From positions 1 to 21,288 of IMG/VR virus record IMGVR_UViG_3300022747_000236: a DNA stretch of 21,288 nt. One strand, written 5' to 3'. Made by a program: the position numbers and the translations under genes. The stretch's first letter is position 1, and every line of letters starts with the position of its first letter. The notes beneath the pieces are model-generated. The model worked only from the letters and a program-made list of their open reading frames with translations. It searched no databases and was not told the origin of the DNA. This document shows positions 7,289 to 13,935 of this stretch, piece by piece. The stretch is from a virus.

Positions 7289-8386
7289 ATGAAGCAGACC
7301 ATACTGCTGATTGACGATAAATCAGAGTTTTTAGCTCCGCTAGCAGAAGCACTGGCGCAGAAACTTGGAGAGACGGCAAATGTTGTACCCTGGGTTCCGA
7401 ACAGTACCGAACGGCCTTTGGAGAAGTTTGAGCAACTTGTACAAGATAACGATGTCAGACTGGTAGTCACTGACTACGATTTGACGCAGCAAGGCCAACT
7501 TGGTTTTTTTGGAGCGACCGTAGTTGATTGGTGTCAGGTCAAAGGCATTCCAGTAGGGGATTTTTCGCGCGGCAATGCTAGCTCGCTTGCAACTGAGCCC
7601 AATCTTTTTGAGCTTAGAGTCCCCATCCAGTCCAACGATGCAGCTGTTGACTTCATTGCTAGTGTATTTCGTGGCTTCATTGAAATCCGTGCCAACATTG
7701 ACAGCAACCCCGTACTACTCAAGCAGAGGAGCCCTGCAGCGGCATTGGCTCTGATGTTAGGGGTTGGGCATTTAGAGAGTCAATTTTCTCAATACGGTAC
7801 CCGCTATGGAGGTGCAAACAGCGCGTTGATTGACAAGTTTGTTGAGACAGCTCATCGAGACGTCACCCCGGATCCATCCCGCAAAGCGACATTGCTTGCG
7901 TACATCATGGGACACTTGCTTCATAACGCTGTGCTGCGCTTTCCGGGACCCATCGTAAGTTCTGAAGCCCTTGCTGCATACCTAGCTGTGAACCAATCCG
8001 ACCAAGAAAAGTACTTGCCGATGTTCGCACCAGCTCTTTTCAAAGGTCCATTTTCCGAACTGGACTCCTACTATTGGACTCATTCTGTGGATGAAGTTCT
8101 CGCTCAGTACGACGAGAAAGTGTCCGAAGACATGCAGTTTGAGAGTACTGGTGAGTACAACAGAATTCGAGTTGAAACTGCGCTGCAAACCACGTTGAAA
8201 CAATCCACAGACTGCCTCCGATGTAACGGAAAAAATGGTGGCTTTTGGTGCCCATTTTCACGCAAAGCTGTATGCCAACGCTCGGATTGTTCAATTGTCT
8301 CCAATGTCTGGATTCCGTCTGGGGCACGATTGGCTCGATTCGAGCGAGACTTCTATGAAGAGTGGGCACCAATTCTGGGAATGTGA
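7289..8386 (+). CDS. Receiver-domain protein with C-terminal Cys cluster (response-regulator-like)
   Basis: The 365-residue protein begins ILLIDDKSEF with the acidic pair D9/D10 and continues to VVTDYDLT with D62 in the position of the phosphorylated aspartate, so the N-terminal ~130 residues are a receiver-like domain. The conserved Thr/Ser and Lys further on are poorly matched (PVGDFSRGN, then FELRVP with Arg for Lys), so it may be an atypical receiver. The middle region is helical with no recognised DNA-binding fold. The C-terminus has a Cys cluster C309-x2-C312-x8-C321-x7-C329-x4-C334 suited to binding zinc. GGGGAG lies upstream of the ATG. Its position right after the kinase gene makes it the expected phosphoryl acceptor; the output of the C-terminal part is unknown. 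Confidence 0.7.
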   Translation: MKQTILLIDDKSEFLAPLAEALAQKLGETANVVPWVPNSTERPLEKFEQLVQDNDVRLVVTDYDLTQQGQLGFFGATVVDWCQVKGIPVGDFSRGNASSLATEPNLFELRVPIQSNDAAVDFIASVFRGFIEIRANIDSNPVLLKQRSPAAALALMLGVGHLESQFSQYGTRYGGANSALIDKFVETAHRDVTPDPSRKATLLAYIMGHLLHNAVLRFPGPIVSSEALAAYLAVNQSDQEKYLPMFAPALFKGPFSELDSYYWTHSVDEVLAQYDEKVSEDMQFESTGEYNRIRVETALQTTLKQSTDCLRCNGKNGGFWCPFSRKAVCQRSDCSIVSNVWIPSGARLARFERDFYEEWAPILGM

Positions 8387-9105
8387 TGACATCCATGACA
8401 CGCAATGAATTGACGGCTCGAAAGTTGCTCATACAACAGTGGAACAACATTCAGCCCCAACTGCAACGCTTAAACATGCCCGCCATCCGCCCGGCAGATG
8501 CGGAGGGACTTTTTAAATTGATCACACACTCCAAGGTTGCAGGTCAAATTGGCTTTGAGATAACGAATGTGACTTTCAATGTTCCAGAGCGCGCAAATGG
8601 TGCGACTGACATATATATCGTGGCGACAGGTCGCATTTATCTTGATGAAACTGCACTCAATCCGCCAAGCACGCTGAAGACTGTCAGCTTCGCAACTGAA
8701 GTTGGATACTTTCGCAAGACCCGCAGAGGACTTGAACACGTTTACGGCGCTCACTACGATTTCGCCTTAGACGAAATCGGTCACCCGGTATTTCACGCAC
8801 AACTTAAAAGCTACAACGAACGTGGCCAGGAAGTGTCTGAGACCTTTCAACTCGGTTGTGAGTCAACCGATTGCGTCGGTGGCGTCTTGCGCACAGTGCG
8901 ATTACCCACCGCACAGATGGATTTTTTTGCCCTAATTGTTCAAATCTGTGCCGATCATTTATTGAGTAAAGATTCAGGAGACGAAGAGCGCAGGGCATTT
9001 GCTGATCTCCGAAAAGTTAGCCAGGACATACAGGGCGCCGGCTATTTGGCTGCTCGGCTGACAAACACTGCAGGCTGCATGCGGGCACCGCACTGGTACC
9101 CTTGA
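8386..9105 (+). CDS. Hypothetical protein, last gene of the methyltransferase-kinase operon
   Basis: I do not recognise this 239-residue protein. It has a helical N-terminus, a strand-rich middle (GFEITNVTFNVPERANGATDI and later GYFRKTRRGLEHVYGAHYDF), two cysteines close together in GCESTDC, and a helical C-terminus. No signal peptide or membrane segment is evident. The start ATG 8386 overlaps the preceding stop in the arrangement TGATG, with GGGAA a few bases upstream; the frame itself runs back to GTG 8362. Tight coupling to the receiver gene suggests it belongs to the same system, possibly as effector or adaptor, but nothing in the sequence shows this. It ends convergently against the prophage genes. 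Confidence 0.65.
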   Translation: MTSMTRNELTARKLLIQQWNNIQPQLQRLNMPAIRPADAEGLFKLITHSKVAGQIGFEITNVTFNVPERANGATDIYIVATGRIYLDETALNPPSTLKTVSFATEVGYFRKTRRGLEHVYGAHYDFALDEIGHPVFHAQLKSYNERGQEVSETFQLGCESTDCVGGVLRTVRLPTAQMDFFALIVQICADHLLSKDSGDEERRAFADLRKVSQDIQGAGYLAARLTNTAGCMRAPHWYP

Positions 9106-9117
9106 AAATAGGTTAAG

Positions 9118-9261
9118 TCACAAGTAACTTTGAAAATTCCTCCAACGCTCATACGCCATGAACAGATCAGGACGTAGGAGCGAGGCCTTCTGCTTGCGCA
9201 GCTCGGCATTTACTCGCCGTCGACTGGGATACGTTTCATAGCCATCCAAACGAATTCTCAC
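9118..9261 (-). CDS. Possible small protein after the Rz gene (47 residues)
   Basis: A GTG-started frame encodes a basic 47-residue protein containing YETYPSRRRVNAELRKQKAS and, near the end, FMAYERWRNFQSYL. Its amino-acid make-up looks protein-like, unlike the random frames around it. It begins 24 bases after the Rz stop on the same strand. No Shine-Dalgarno sequence is clear and an in-frame TGA directly precedes the GTG, so it may be either a genuine small phage gene or the surviving 3' end of a larger one. I do not recognise the family. It ends 12 bases from the convergent cargo gene. Confidence 0.35.
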   Translation of the reverse strand: MRIRLDGYETYPSRRRVNAELRKQKASLLRPDLFMAYERWRNFQSYL

Positions 9262-9285
9262 TCAACACAAATACTAAAGTGATTA

Positions 9286-9780
9286 TTATTTCAAGGATGC
9301 GATTCGCTCATTCCAGCGTTGAATTTCGTACAGCATTAATGTCGTTTGCTCGGAATCTTTGATTAGTTGTGAACAACTTACTTCGACTCCATCATGGGAG
9401 GCAACAAATACCATGTCGGAGGTGCGTCCATCAACTCTTTGGGGAGCTGTGGGAACGGCGGACAAACGGGCTGAGCTGGGCTCGGACTTGTCGAGCACCC
9501 GCTCAGCCCCAAGAACAACAGCACGACTAGCCAATAGGTTCGACTTCTTGCGATAGTCATCAGAGATCTCCTTAGATATTTGGTTTCGAACATGAGCCAC
9601 ATCGGCAGCGTGTTGCTCTTGCTTTGCTTGTGCAATCTGCACGATTTGCTTCTCAGCATCCCACTGGCGCTGCAGACGGTATTCCCCCATCTGCAGGCCT
9701 AGTAAAAACGCCATGAGAAGCAGCAGCCCCTTAAAAAGCAAGGATTTATTCAATTCGAGGAACGCACGAATCCAGCTCAT
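9286..9780 (-). CDS. Rz-like inner-membrane spanin subunit
   Basis: The 164-residue protein has a single hydrophobic segment near the N-terminus (LLFKGLLLLMAFLLGLQ, about 14-30) followed by a long charged helical region rich in Gln, Glu, Lys and Arg. This is the layout of Rz spanins, which sit in the inner membrane and reach across the periplasm to an outer-membrane partner to fuse the two membranes at the end of lysis. The ATG overlaps the endolysin stop (ATGA), and a lipoprotein frame lies inside it in another frame. The length is close to that of lambda Rz. Family assignment rests on layout and context. Confidence 0.8.
   Translation of the reverse strand: MSWIRAFLELNKSLLFKGLLLLMAFLLGLQMGEYRLQRQWDAEKQIVQIAQAKQEQHAADVAHVRNQISKEISDDYRKKSNLLASRAVVLGAERVLDKSEPSSARLSAVPTAPQRVDGRTSDMVFVASHDGVEVSCSQLIKDSEQTTLMLYEIQRWNERIASLK
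9378..9560 (-). CDS. Rz1-like outer-membrane spanin lipoprotein, embedded in the Rz gene
   Basis: The 60-residue frame beginning MTIARSRTYW has a short basic start, a hydrophobic stretch (LVVLLFLGL) and the lipobox LSGC, with the lipidated Cys at about residue 20. The mature part is proline-rich, as in Rz1 proteins. ATG 9560 is preceded by AAGGAG with seven-base spacing, which is why it is preferred over the frame's earlier possible start at 9659. It lies wholly within the Rz gene in another frame, the classical embedded spanin arrangement. It should form the outer-membrane half of the spanin complex. Confidence 0.82.
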   Translation of the reverse strand: MTIARSRTYWLVVLLFLGLSGCSTSPSPAQPVCPPFPQLPKELMDAPPTWYLLPPMMESK

Positions 9781-10241
9781 ACGCCCTCCCCGTCTAATGA
9801 AGCCAAGCCGTAGGTACCAATCAAACGGATCAGCTTGTCGGCATAGTCAGGATCTGTCGCGTATCCAGCCTTTAGGAGTGCTCGAGCAAAGGTCTGAGCT
9901 GAGACGCACAGGAAGCAGTCTTTGTAGCGTGGGTTGCTCTTCAAGAATGCAGCATGGTCATCCACACTGGCCTGCCATGTGGGGTATTTGCGCCATTTAG
10001 CGGGCACGACAACCCACTGCCCTCGGATGAACTCTTTTGTGTCAAGCGTCACGGTCTCACCGCGCCACAAACTGTCTGCCTTAATCCCGAACAGATTCCT
10101 CGCCGTCTTGGTGAGCCCTGATTCACCCCAGCCAGACTCAAGCGCCGCCTGGCTAACCGTGATGCTGGCAGGTACGCCCGTGGACTTGCTGCAAGCCTGT
10201 GCTGCAGGCCCAATCAGCGAAATGAAGTCTTGTGGTTTCAT
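9777..10241 (-). CDS. Endolysin, glucosaminidase (GH73/FlgJ-like)
   Basis: The 154-residue protein matches the glucosaminidase fold of FlgJ-type enzymes, which cut the glycan strands of peptidoglycan. Visible landmarks are SITVSQAALESGWGES (about 26-41) with the catalytic Glu35, then NLFGIKADSLWRG, and WRKYPTWQASVDDHAAFL followed by RYKDCF. It lacks a signal peptide or membrane segment, so it should leave the cytoplasm through the holin encoded just upstream. GGGAG precedes the ATG by about five bases, and both ends overlap the neighbouring lysis genes by four bases. It is the peptidoglycan-degrading part of the lysis cassette. Confidence 0.88.
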   Translation of the reverse strand: MKPQDFISLIGPAAQACSKSTGVPASITVSQAALESGWGESGLTKTARNLFGIKADSLWRGETVTLDTKEFIRGQWVVVPAKWRKYPTWQASVDDHAAFLKSNPRYKDCFLCVSAQTFARALLKAGYATDPDYADKLIRLIGTYGLASLDGEGV

Positions 10242-10621
10242 AGCATCTCCCTCACATCTTTGGCAACCTCATCAATTGAGGCATCGCGCCTTTCCTCTAT
10301 GAAGTTAAAAATCCACCGCACCAATGCCCAGCCGGGCAAGCCGCAGGCAAAGATCAAACCACCCATGGCGCATAGGCCCACCGTTGAGAACGCCCAGTGG
10401 TGAAGCTGGAAATACTCAATCGTGGTCGCACCACCGCCAATGCTTGAGACCACCGTACTGATCAACCCCACTGTCCACTCGCGCTTATCGCGAGGCGGCG
10501 TCATGAGCATGACAACGACCGCAGCAAGCGTTGCACCACTGGCTGCGGCAGCAGCCGTTCCACCAAAGGCTTTGTATGCAGCGGCGGCTCCTGCCACTCC
10601 GCTACTCGTAGGTTCTGGCAT
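10238..10621 (-). CDS. Putative holin
   Basis: The 127-residue protein is mostly hydrophobic: a Gly/Ala-rich first segment (about 11-41), a second hydrophobic stretch around 49-64 and a third around 77-101, followed by a charged C-terminal tail ending in DEVAKDVREML. Size, several membrane spans and the position directly before an endolysin are what is expected of a holin, which forms the inner-membrane lesion that lets the endolysin out. GGGAG lies seven bases before the ATG, directly after the U-tract of the terminator that closes the tail operon. No specific holin family is claimed. Confidence 0.75.
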   Translation of the reverse strand: MPEPTSSGVAGAAAAYKAFGGTAAAAASGATLAAVVVMLMTPPRDKREWTVGLISTVVSSIGGGATTIEYFQLHHWAFSTVGLCAMGGLIFACGLPGWALVRWIFNFIEERRDASIDEVAKDVREML

Positions 10622-10633
10622 TTGATAACTCCC

Positions 10634-10667
10634 AAAAAAATACCCGCCTGAATCACTTCAAGGCGGG
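10634..10667 (-). terminator. Rho-independent terminator between tail tip and lysis genes
   Basis: On the minus strand, CCCGCCT at 10667-10661 pairs with AGGCGGG at 10649-10643, with further inner pairing of GAA and TTC, and TATTTTTTT follows (T-run at 10640-10634). It begins 20 bases after the J-like stop and ends just before the holin Shine-Dalgarno sequence. It would end tail-operon transcripts unless late transcription is antiterminated. Confidence 0.85.
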
Positions 10668-10686
10668 TTGTGAACAACTCGTTCGT

Positions 10687-12966
10687 TTATGTTTGATCAG
10701 CGGTATGAACGGAAGCGCTTTCGGCAACGCAGGTCACCTCCACCAAATCAGCTCGAGGTTTCACGCTCATGACGCGCGCCATCTGGGCCCAGGTCTGCCC
10801 CACCCCAAATGCAAAGTGCGTTCGCTCCTCACCTCCACCGGTTTGAATTGCAATGCTCGGCGTTTGCTGCAGCACGGCATGTCGTTCAGTAACTCCACGC
10901 GTCACACCAATCGGGTCTGTCACAGAACCATCTACGCGTCTCAAAGCGATGTAGTGATTCGCTCCTGTCTGCCAAGGCAAGCGCTCCGAACAGACCAACA
11001 CCTTGGATGCACCATCCCATGACAAAGCCTCACCACTGACACCCCAGCTGGGCATGTCATGACTGATGGCCACCAAGTCCCCATAGGTCGGAATCAGCCC
11101 TTCAAGCTCTGTCCTAAAAGTGATGATTCGTCTGCGATACCGATTGGCCGCCGCGATGTACCTGCCCTCGCGCATCGCTTGAGACTTGTCGGTACAACCA
11201 AAGAGCTTCAAGCGAGCAGGCTTAGAGAGGGCCGAACCCGCAAGGGCCACCGTGACTTCATCAGGCTTCCAGCTCTTGGGGTTGAAGTATTCAACCGTGA
11301 CCGCATCCGCTGTTGCATCTCCCGGCATCACGTACTGAATCTTCAAACTACTGCGCACGATGTTTCGGGTGGAGAACAAGGCCACAGGGATGGTCTTGGG
11401 TTCATCTCGAACAATGCGCACAATGCCGCCTTGCAGGAACGGAAGCGCACGTCCAGCTCTGGCAATCTGCCCCATGGCGTCCCAAACCGTTAGGTTCTGG
11501 TCAAACACGCCATTGAACGTATCACCACGCGCAGACCACACCCCATCCAGTCGAGCGAGTGCATTCAAGTCAATCTTTGCATCAGGCAACCCTGCCCCGT
11601 AACTCGAGCGCGCTGCATCTGCAAATGCCCAAGCAATCGAGCGAGTAGCTTGAGGTGAACTCCATCCTGTGGTCTTTGACCAAACAGGGAGCTTTCGAGT
11701 GACTAGGCAGTTCACCAAACGAGATGATCTCTGCGACAAGTTATCCGTTGCGCGCATGCGCAATGCCAGCAAGGTCAAGTCCGATGGCAATGATGGATTG
11801 ACCAGATAGCCCTTTGCTTGCCCCCAGCGAAGCTCATGCCCCGCACGGGTACTGGTGTCTTTGATGTCTAGCCTTTGAACACGCACCTCGTAGCGACCGG
11901 CACCCACTCCATATTTGTAGGTTCTACGTTGAGCTGTATTGGTAGCTGCCGAGTAGGACTCATCGGCAAGATGAAGCCATCCGGAGGTGGCATCACCATC
12001 GTCATTGATGGTTCTTGCCTCAACCTGCCATTGAACGGTTCGACTATCCAGCGTTCCACCATCAGTCGCGTAGTACAAGCCTCGCATCATTACAACGTCA
12101 ATGCCAATCTGATTAACTTGGGTCCCCGCAGGGTTGAGCGCAAAGGGACCAATGATGCTGCCGCCCGTATCAGCGACGGCAATTAACTCCTGCCCCGTCA
12201 CCTCAGCCGCTGTCACCACATCGTTGTTGAACAAGGTGTTTTGACCACCCGGCTCGATGACCTGTGCCTGCACTTCTTCAAACGATGCAATGGGGCTGTC
12301 ATCAATCGACAGCTCTTCAAAATGGAAATGCCCAATGCCAATCACATGGAGCTGGTGCAGGTACTCTTCGTTGTTGACGTACTCCGTATAGGGCATCGCT
12401 GCCAAATCCGGATAAATCAGATGCTGCCCATACACAACAGGAATCGGCTGGGACAGGCGCCCATAGTTGCCACGCGCCTGCAGTGAGTAAGTTGGACTTG
12501 GTGAAGATGAGCTGGCTGTGGCATTGGGCAGGCTCTGATTTGGTAACGGCACCAAGGCATTCACGATGATGGAACCTGTCACAGCAATTGCGGTTGATGC
12601 CACCGAAGTCGCTACTGCGCCTGAATATCCGAAGGATGCGGCCAGCTCAGCGCCATAGGCGTTCGCCACAACCAAGACGGCAATCATCAGAACAGTCTGC
12701 AACGGGTTCTTACCCCCGCCTCCACCTCCTTGTGGCAGCGACACCAGTGCAATGACATCTCCAGCCTCAATGAGGGTCACGCAGCGTTCAGCCATTAGCA
12801 CTGGCTTGCCGTTCTTGAGTACCAGCGTTGGTTGCTCAAAAACGACCTGCTCTTGGTGCATCCATTGGCTGATGGTTGGACTACCCTGAACGTGATGGAC
12901 ATCACGCTCTTGGGGATCGAATGGGTTTCGGAGCCAAACTACGACACCATCATTGCTGCTTGGCAT
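10687..12966 (-). CDS. Tail tip protein, lambda J-like (short form)
   Basis: The 759-residue protein follows the NlpC/P60 peptidase gene and has the organisation of lambda-type tail tip proteins: an N-terminal ~78-residue domain, a run of six glycines (80-85), a hydrophobic stretch (about 90-145), then the conserved beta-rich region with YGRLSQPIPVVYGQ and later VWDAMGQIARAGRALPFLQG. It should close the distal tail and contact the host surface or membrane. It is much shorter than lambda J (1132 residues) and ends soon after the conserved core, so the receptor-binding extension seems absent. No separate lambda I-like gene lies between it and the peptidase; the N-terminal domain before the glycine run may fill that role. 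Its start overlaps the upstream gene by 28 bases, with GAGGTG upstream. Confidence 0.88.
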   Translation of the reverse strand: MPSSNDGVVVWLRNPFDPQERDVHHVQGSPTISQWMHQEQVVFEQPTLVLKNGKPVLMAERCVTLIEAGDVIALVSLPQGGGGGGKNPLQTVLMIAVLVVANAYGAELAASFGYSGAVATSVASTAIAVTGSIIVNALVPLPNQSLPNATASSSSPSPTYSLQARGNYGRLSQPIPVVYGQHLIYPDLAAMPYTEYVNNEEYLHQLHVIGIGHFHFEELSIDDSPIASFEEVQAQVIEPGGQNTLFNNDVVTAAEVTGQELIAVADTGGSIIGPFALNPAGTQVNQIGIDVVMMRGLYYATDGGTLDSRTVQWQVEARTINDDGDATSGWLHLADESYSAATNTAQRRTYKYGVGAGRYEVRVQRLDIKDTSTRAGHELRWGQAKGYLVNPSLPSDLTLLALRMRATDNLSQRSSRLVNCLVTRKLPVWSKTTGWSSPQATRSIAWAFADAARSSYGAGLPDAKIDLNALARLDGVWSARGDTFNGVFDQNLTVWDAMGQIARAGRALPFLQGGIVRIVRDEPKTIPVALFSTRNIVRSSLKIQYVMPGDATADAVTVEYFNPKSWKPDEVTVALAGSALSKPARLKLFGCTDKSQAMREGRYIAAANRYRRRIITFRTELEGLIPTYGDLVAISHDMPSWGVSGEALSWDGASKVLVCSERLPWQTGANHYIALRRVDGSVTDPIGVTRGVTERHAVLQQTPSIAIQTGGGEERTHFAFGVGQTWAQMARVMSVKPRADLVEVTCVAESASVHTADQT

Positions 12967-13382
12967 GGCTCACCTCGAAATGCATAAAACCCCTCGACTC
13001 GCCAACCATGACGGTCAAGCGCCCACAAGTCCTGAAACACCACCCCCACACCTTGCGCGCAATGCAGCACGCCTCCACCATCGATGTCTAGCCAAACACC
13101 GACATGCACCGGATATCTGGACTGACGCATCAGCACGGCATCCCCATGTTTTGGCGTTGGCACACGCTGCCAGCGTTTTCGCTCGGGGTGTTCGTTGAAT
13201 GTCTTGAGCACCACACGCAGATCCATTGCATCCACTGGGATAAGCGGAAGCTCCCGTCCGAAGTGATTTCTCTGCACCCATAAAAAAAGGCCCCAGCAGT
13301 CAAATGACTCGGGGCCTCGTCCGCCTGCTATCCATGGGCGACCTATGTATCGGTGCGCCCAGTAGCCGTTTGTTGGTTTCAT
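12939..13382 (-). CDS. NlpC/P60 tail assembly peptidase (lambda K-like)
   Basis: The 147-residue protein carries the NlpC/P60 catalytic pattern: FDCWGL with Cys29, then PVHVGVWLD with His93 and a polar third position near His107. Such phage proteins are cell-wall peptidases placed at the tail tip or used in tail assembly. The gene sits between a DUF1833-type protein and the J-like gene, the lambda L-K-J order. The Shine-Dalgarno sequence is weak (GGGTAA). A terminator-like hairpin with a T7 run lies inside the coding sequence over the catalytic Cys codon. Function call is firm; exact role in tail assembly versus injection is open. Confidence 0.87.
   Translation of the reverse strand: MKPTNGYWAHRYIGRPWIAGGRGPESFDCWGLFLWVQRNHFGRELPLIPVDAMDLRVVLKTFNEHPERKRWQRVPTPKHGDAVLMRQSRYPVHVGVWLDIDGGGVLHCAQGVGVVFQDLWALDRHGWRVEGFYAFRGEPCQAAMMVS
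13282..13317 (-). terminator. Terminator-like hairpin inside the NlpC/P60 gene
   Basis: On the minus strand, AGGCCCC (13317-13311) pairs with GGGGCCT (13294-13288), and inner AGTCA and TGACT arms pair around a two-base loop. TTTTTTT follows directly (13288-13282). The structure has the features of an intrinsic terminator but lies within a coding sequence, over the codons for GPESFDCWGLFL. It could attenuate transcription of the J-like gene, or it may simply result from codon needs. Structure seen, function unproven. Confidence 0.4.
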
Positions 13383-13392
13383 GACTTACCCA

Positions 13393-13935
13393 TCACCGGG
13401 CAAGTCCCGGAAACTCTGTCGAGGTGTACAACCGACCTGGAAACGCTTTATTTCCGATATCGACCATGCGCGCCCTTGCGGTCACTCGCATCACATCAGC
13501 CTCCACCTCAGTCAGTACCAACGTGATGGGAGGATCCATCTGCGGGCCCTCGACATCGTTTGACAAGTACGGGCGATAAGTGACTTCGATGGAAGCTTCT
13601 GACTCAGACGCAGCATCAAGGTGTTTGACGATCTCGCGAGAGACGTTATCCAAGGTCAGCACGACCTCAGGAACAGGTGCAATGTCCACAGGCGGCAAAT
13701 CCAAATCAAACCCCATGGCTACAAACCTCACTGTCTGGTTTGGATTCAACGGTGCCGAAGCTTCGAGACGTGCAAAGAGGTCTTGTTGATCTCGCACCAC
13801 CCGGATAGCTGTTGTCACGCCCGACTCGTTTTTAAAGTCAGGGTGACGCAGCTCTAAGGTGTGCAGGATCACCACATCTGAAGGTGAACTCGCGTACGCC
13901 TCTTTCAACGCATCACTCAACGTCACATCAGGCAT
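13393..13935 (-). CDS. Minor tail protein, DUF1833-like (lambda L position)
   Basis: The 180-residue protein resembles the DUF1833 family of phage proteins: an opening MPDVTLSDALKEAYASSPSD with ILHTLELRHPDF, then VRFVAMGFDLDLPP, VLTLDNVSREI and a YRPYLSN stretch. This beta-rich family regularly precedes NlpC/P60 and J-like genes and takes the place of lambda L, a tail tip component. It overlaps the radical SAM gene by eight bases, so the two are translated from the same message. Function as a structural minor tail protein is by position and family. Confidence 0.8.
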   Translation of the reverse strand: MPDVTLSDALKEAYASSPSDVVILHTLELRHPDFKNESGVTTAIRVVRDQQDLFARLEASAPLNPNQTVRFVAMGFDLDLPPVDIAPVPEVVLTLDNVSREIVKHLDAASESEASIEVTYRPYLSNDVEGPQMDPPITLVLTEVEADVMRVTARARMVDIGNKAFPGRLYTSTEFPGLAR

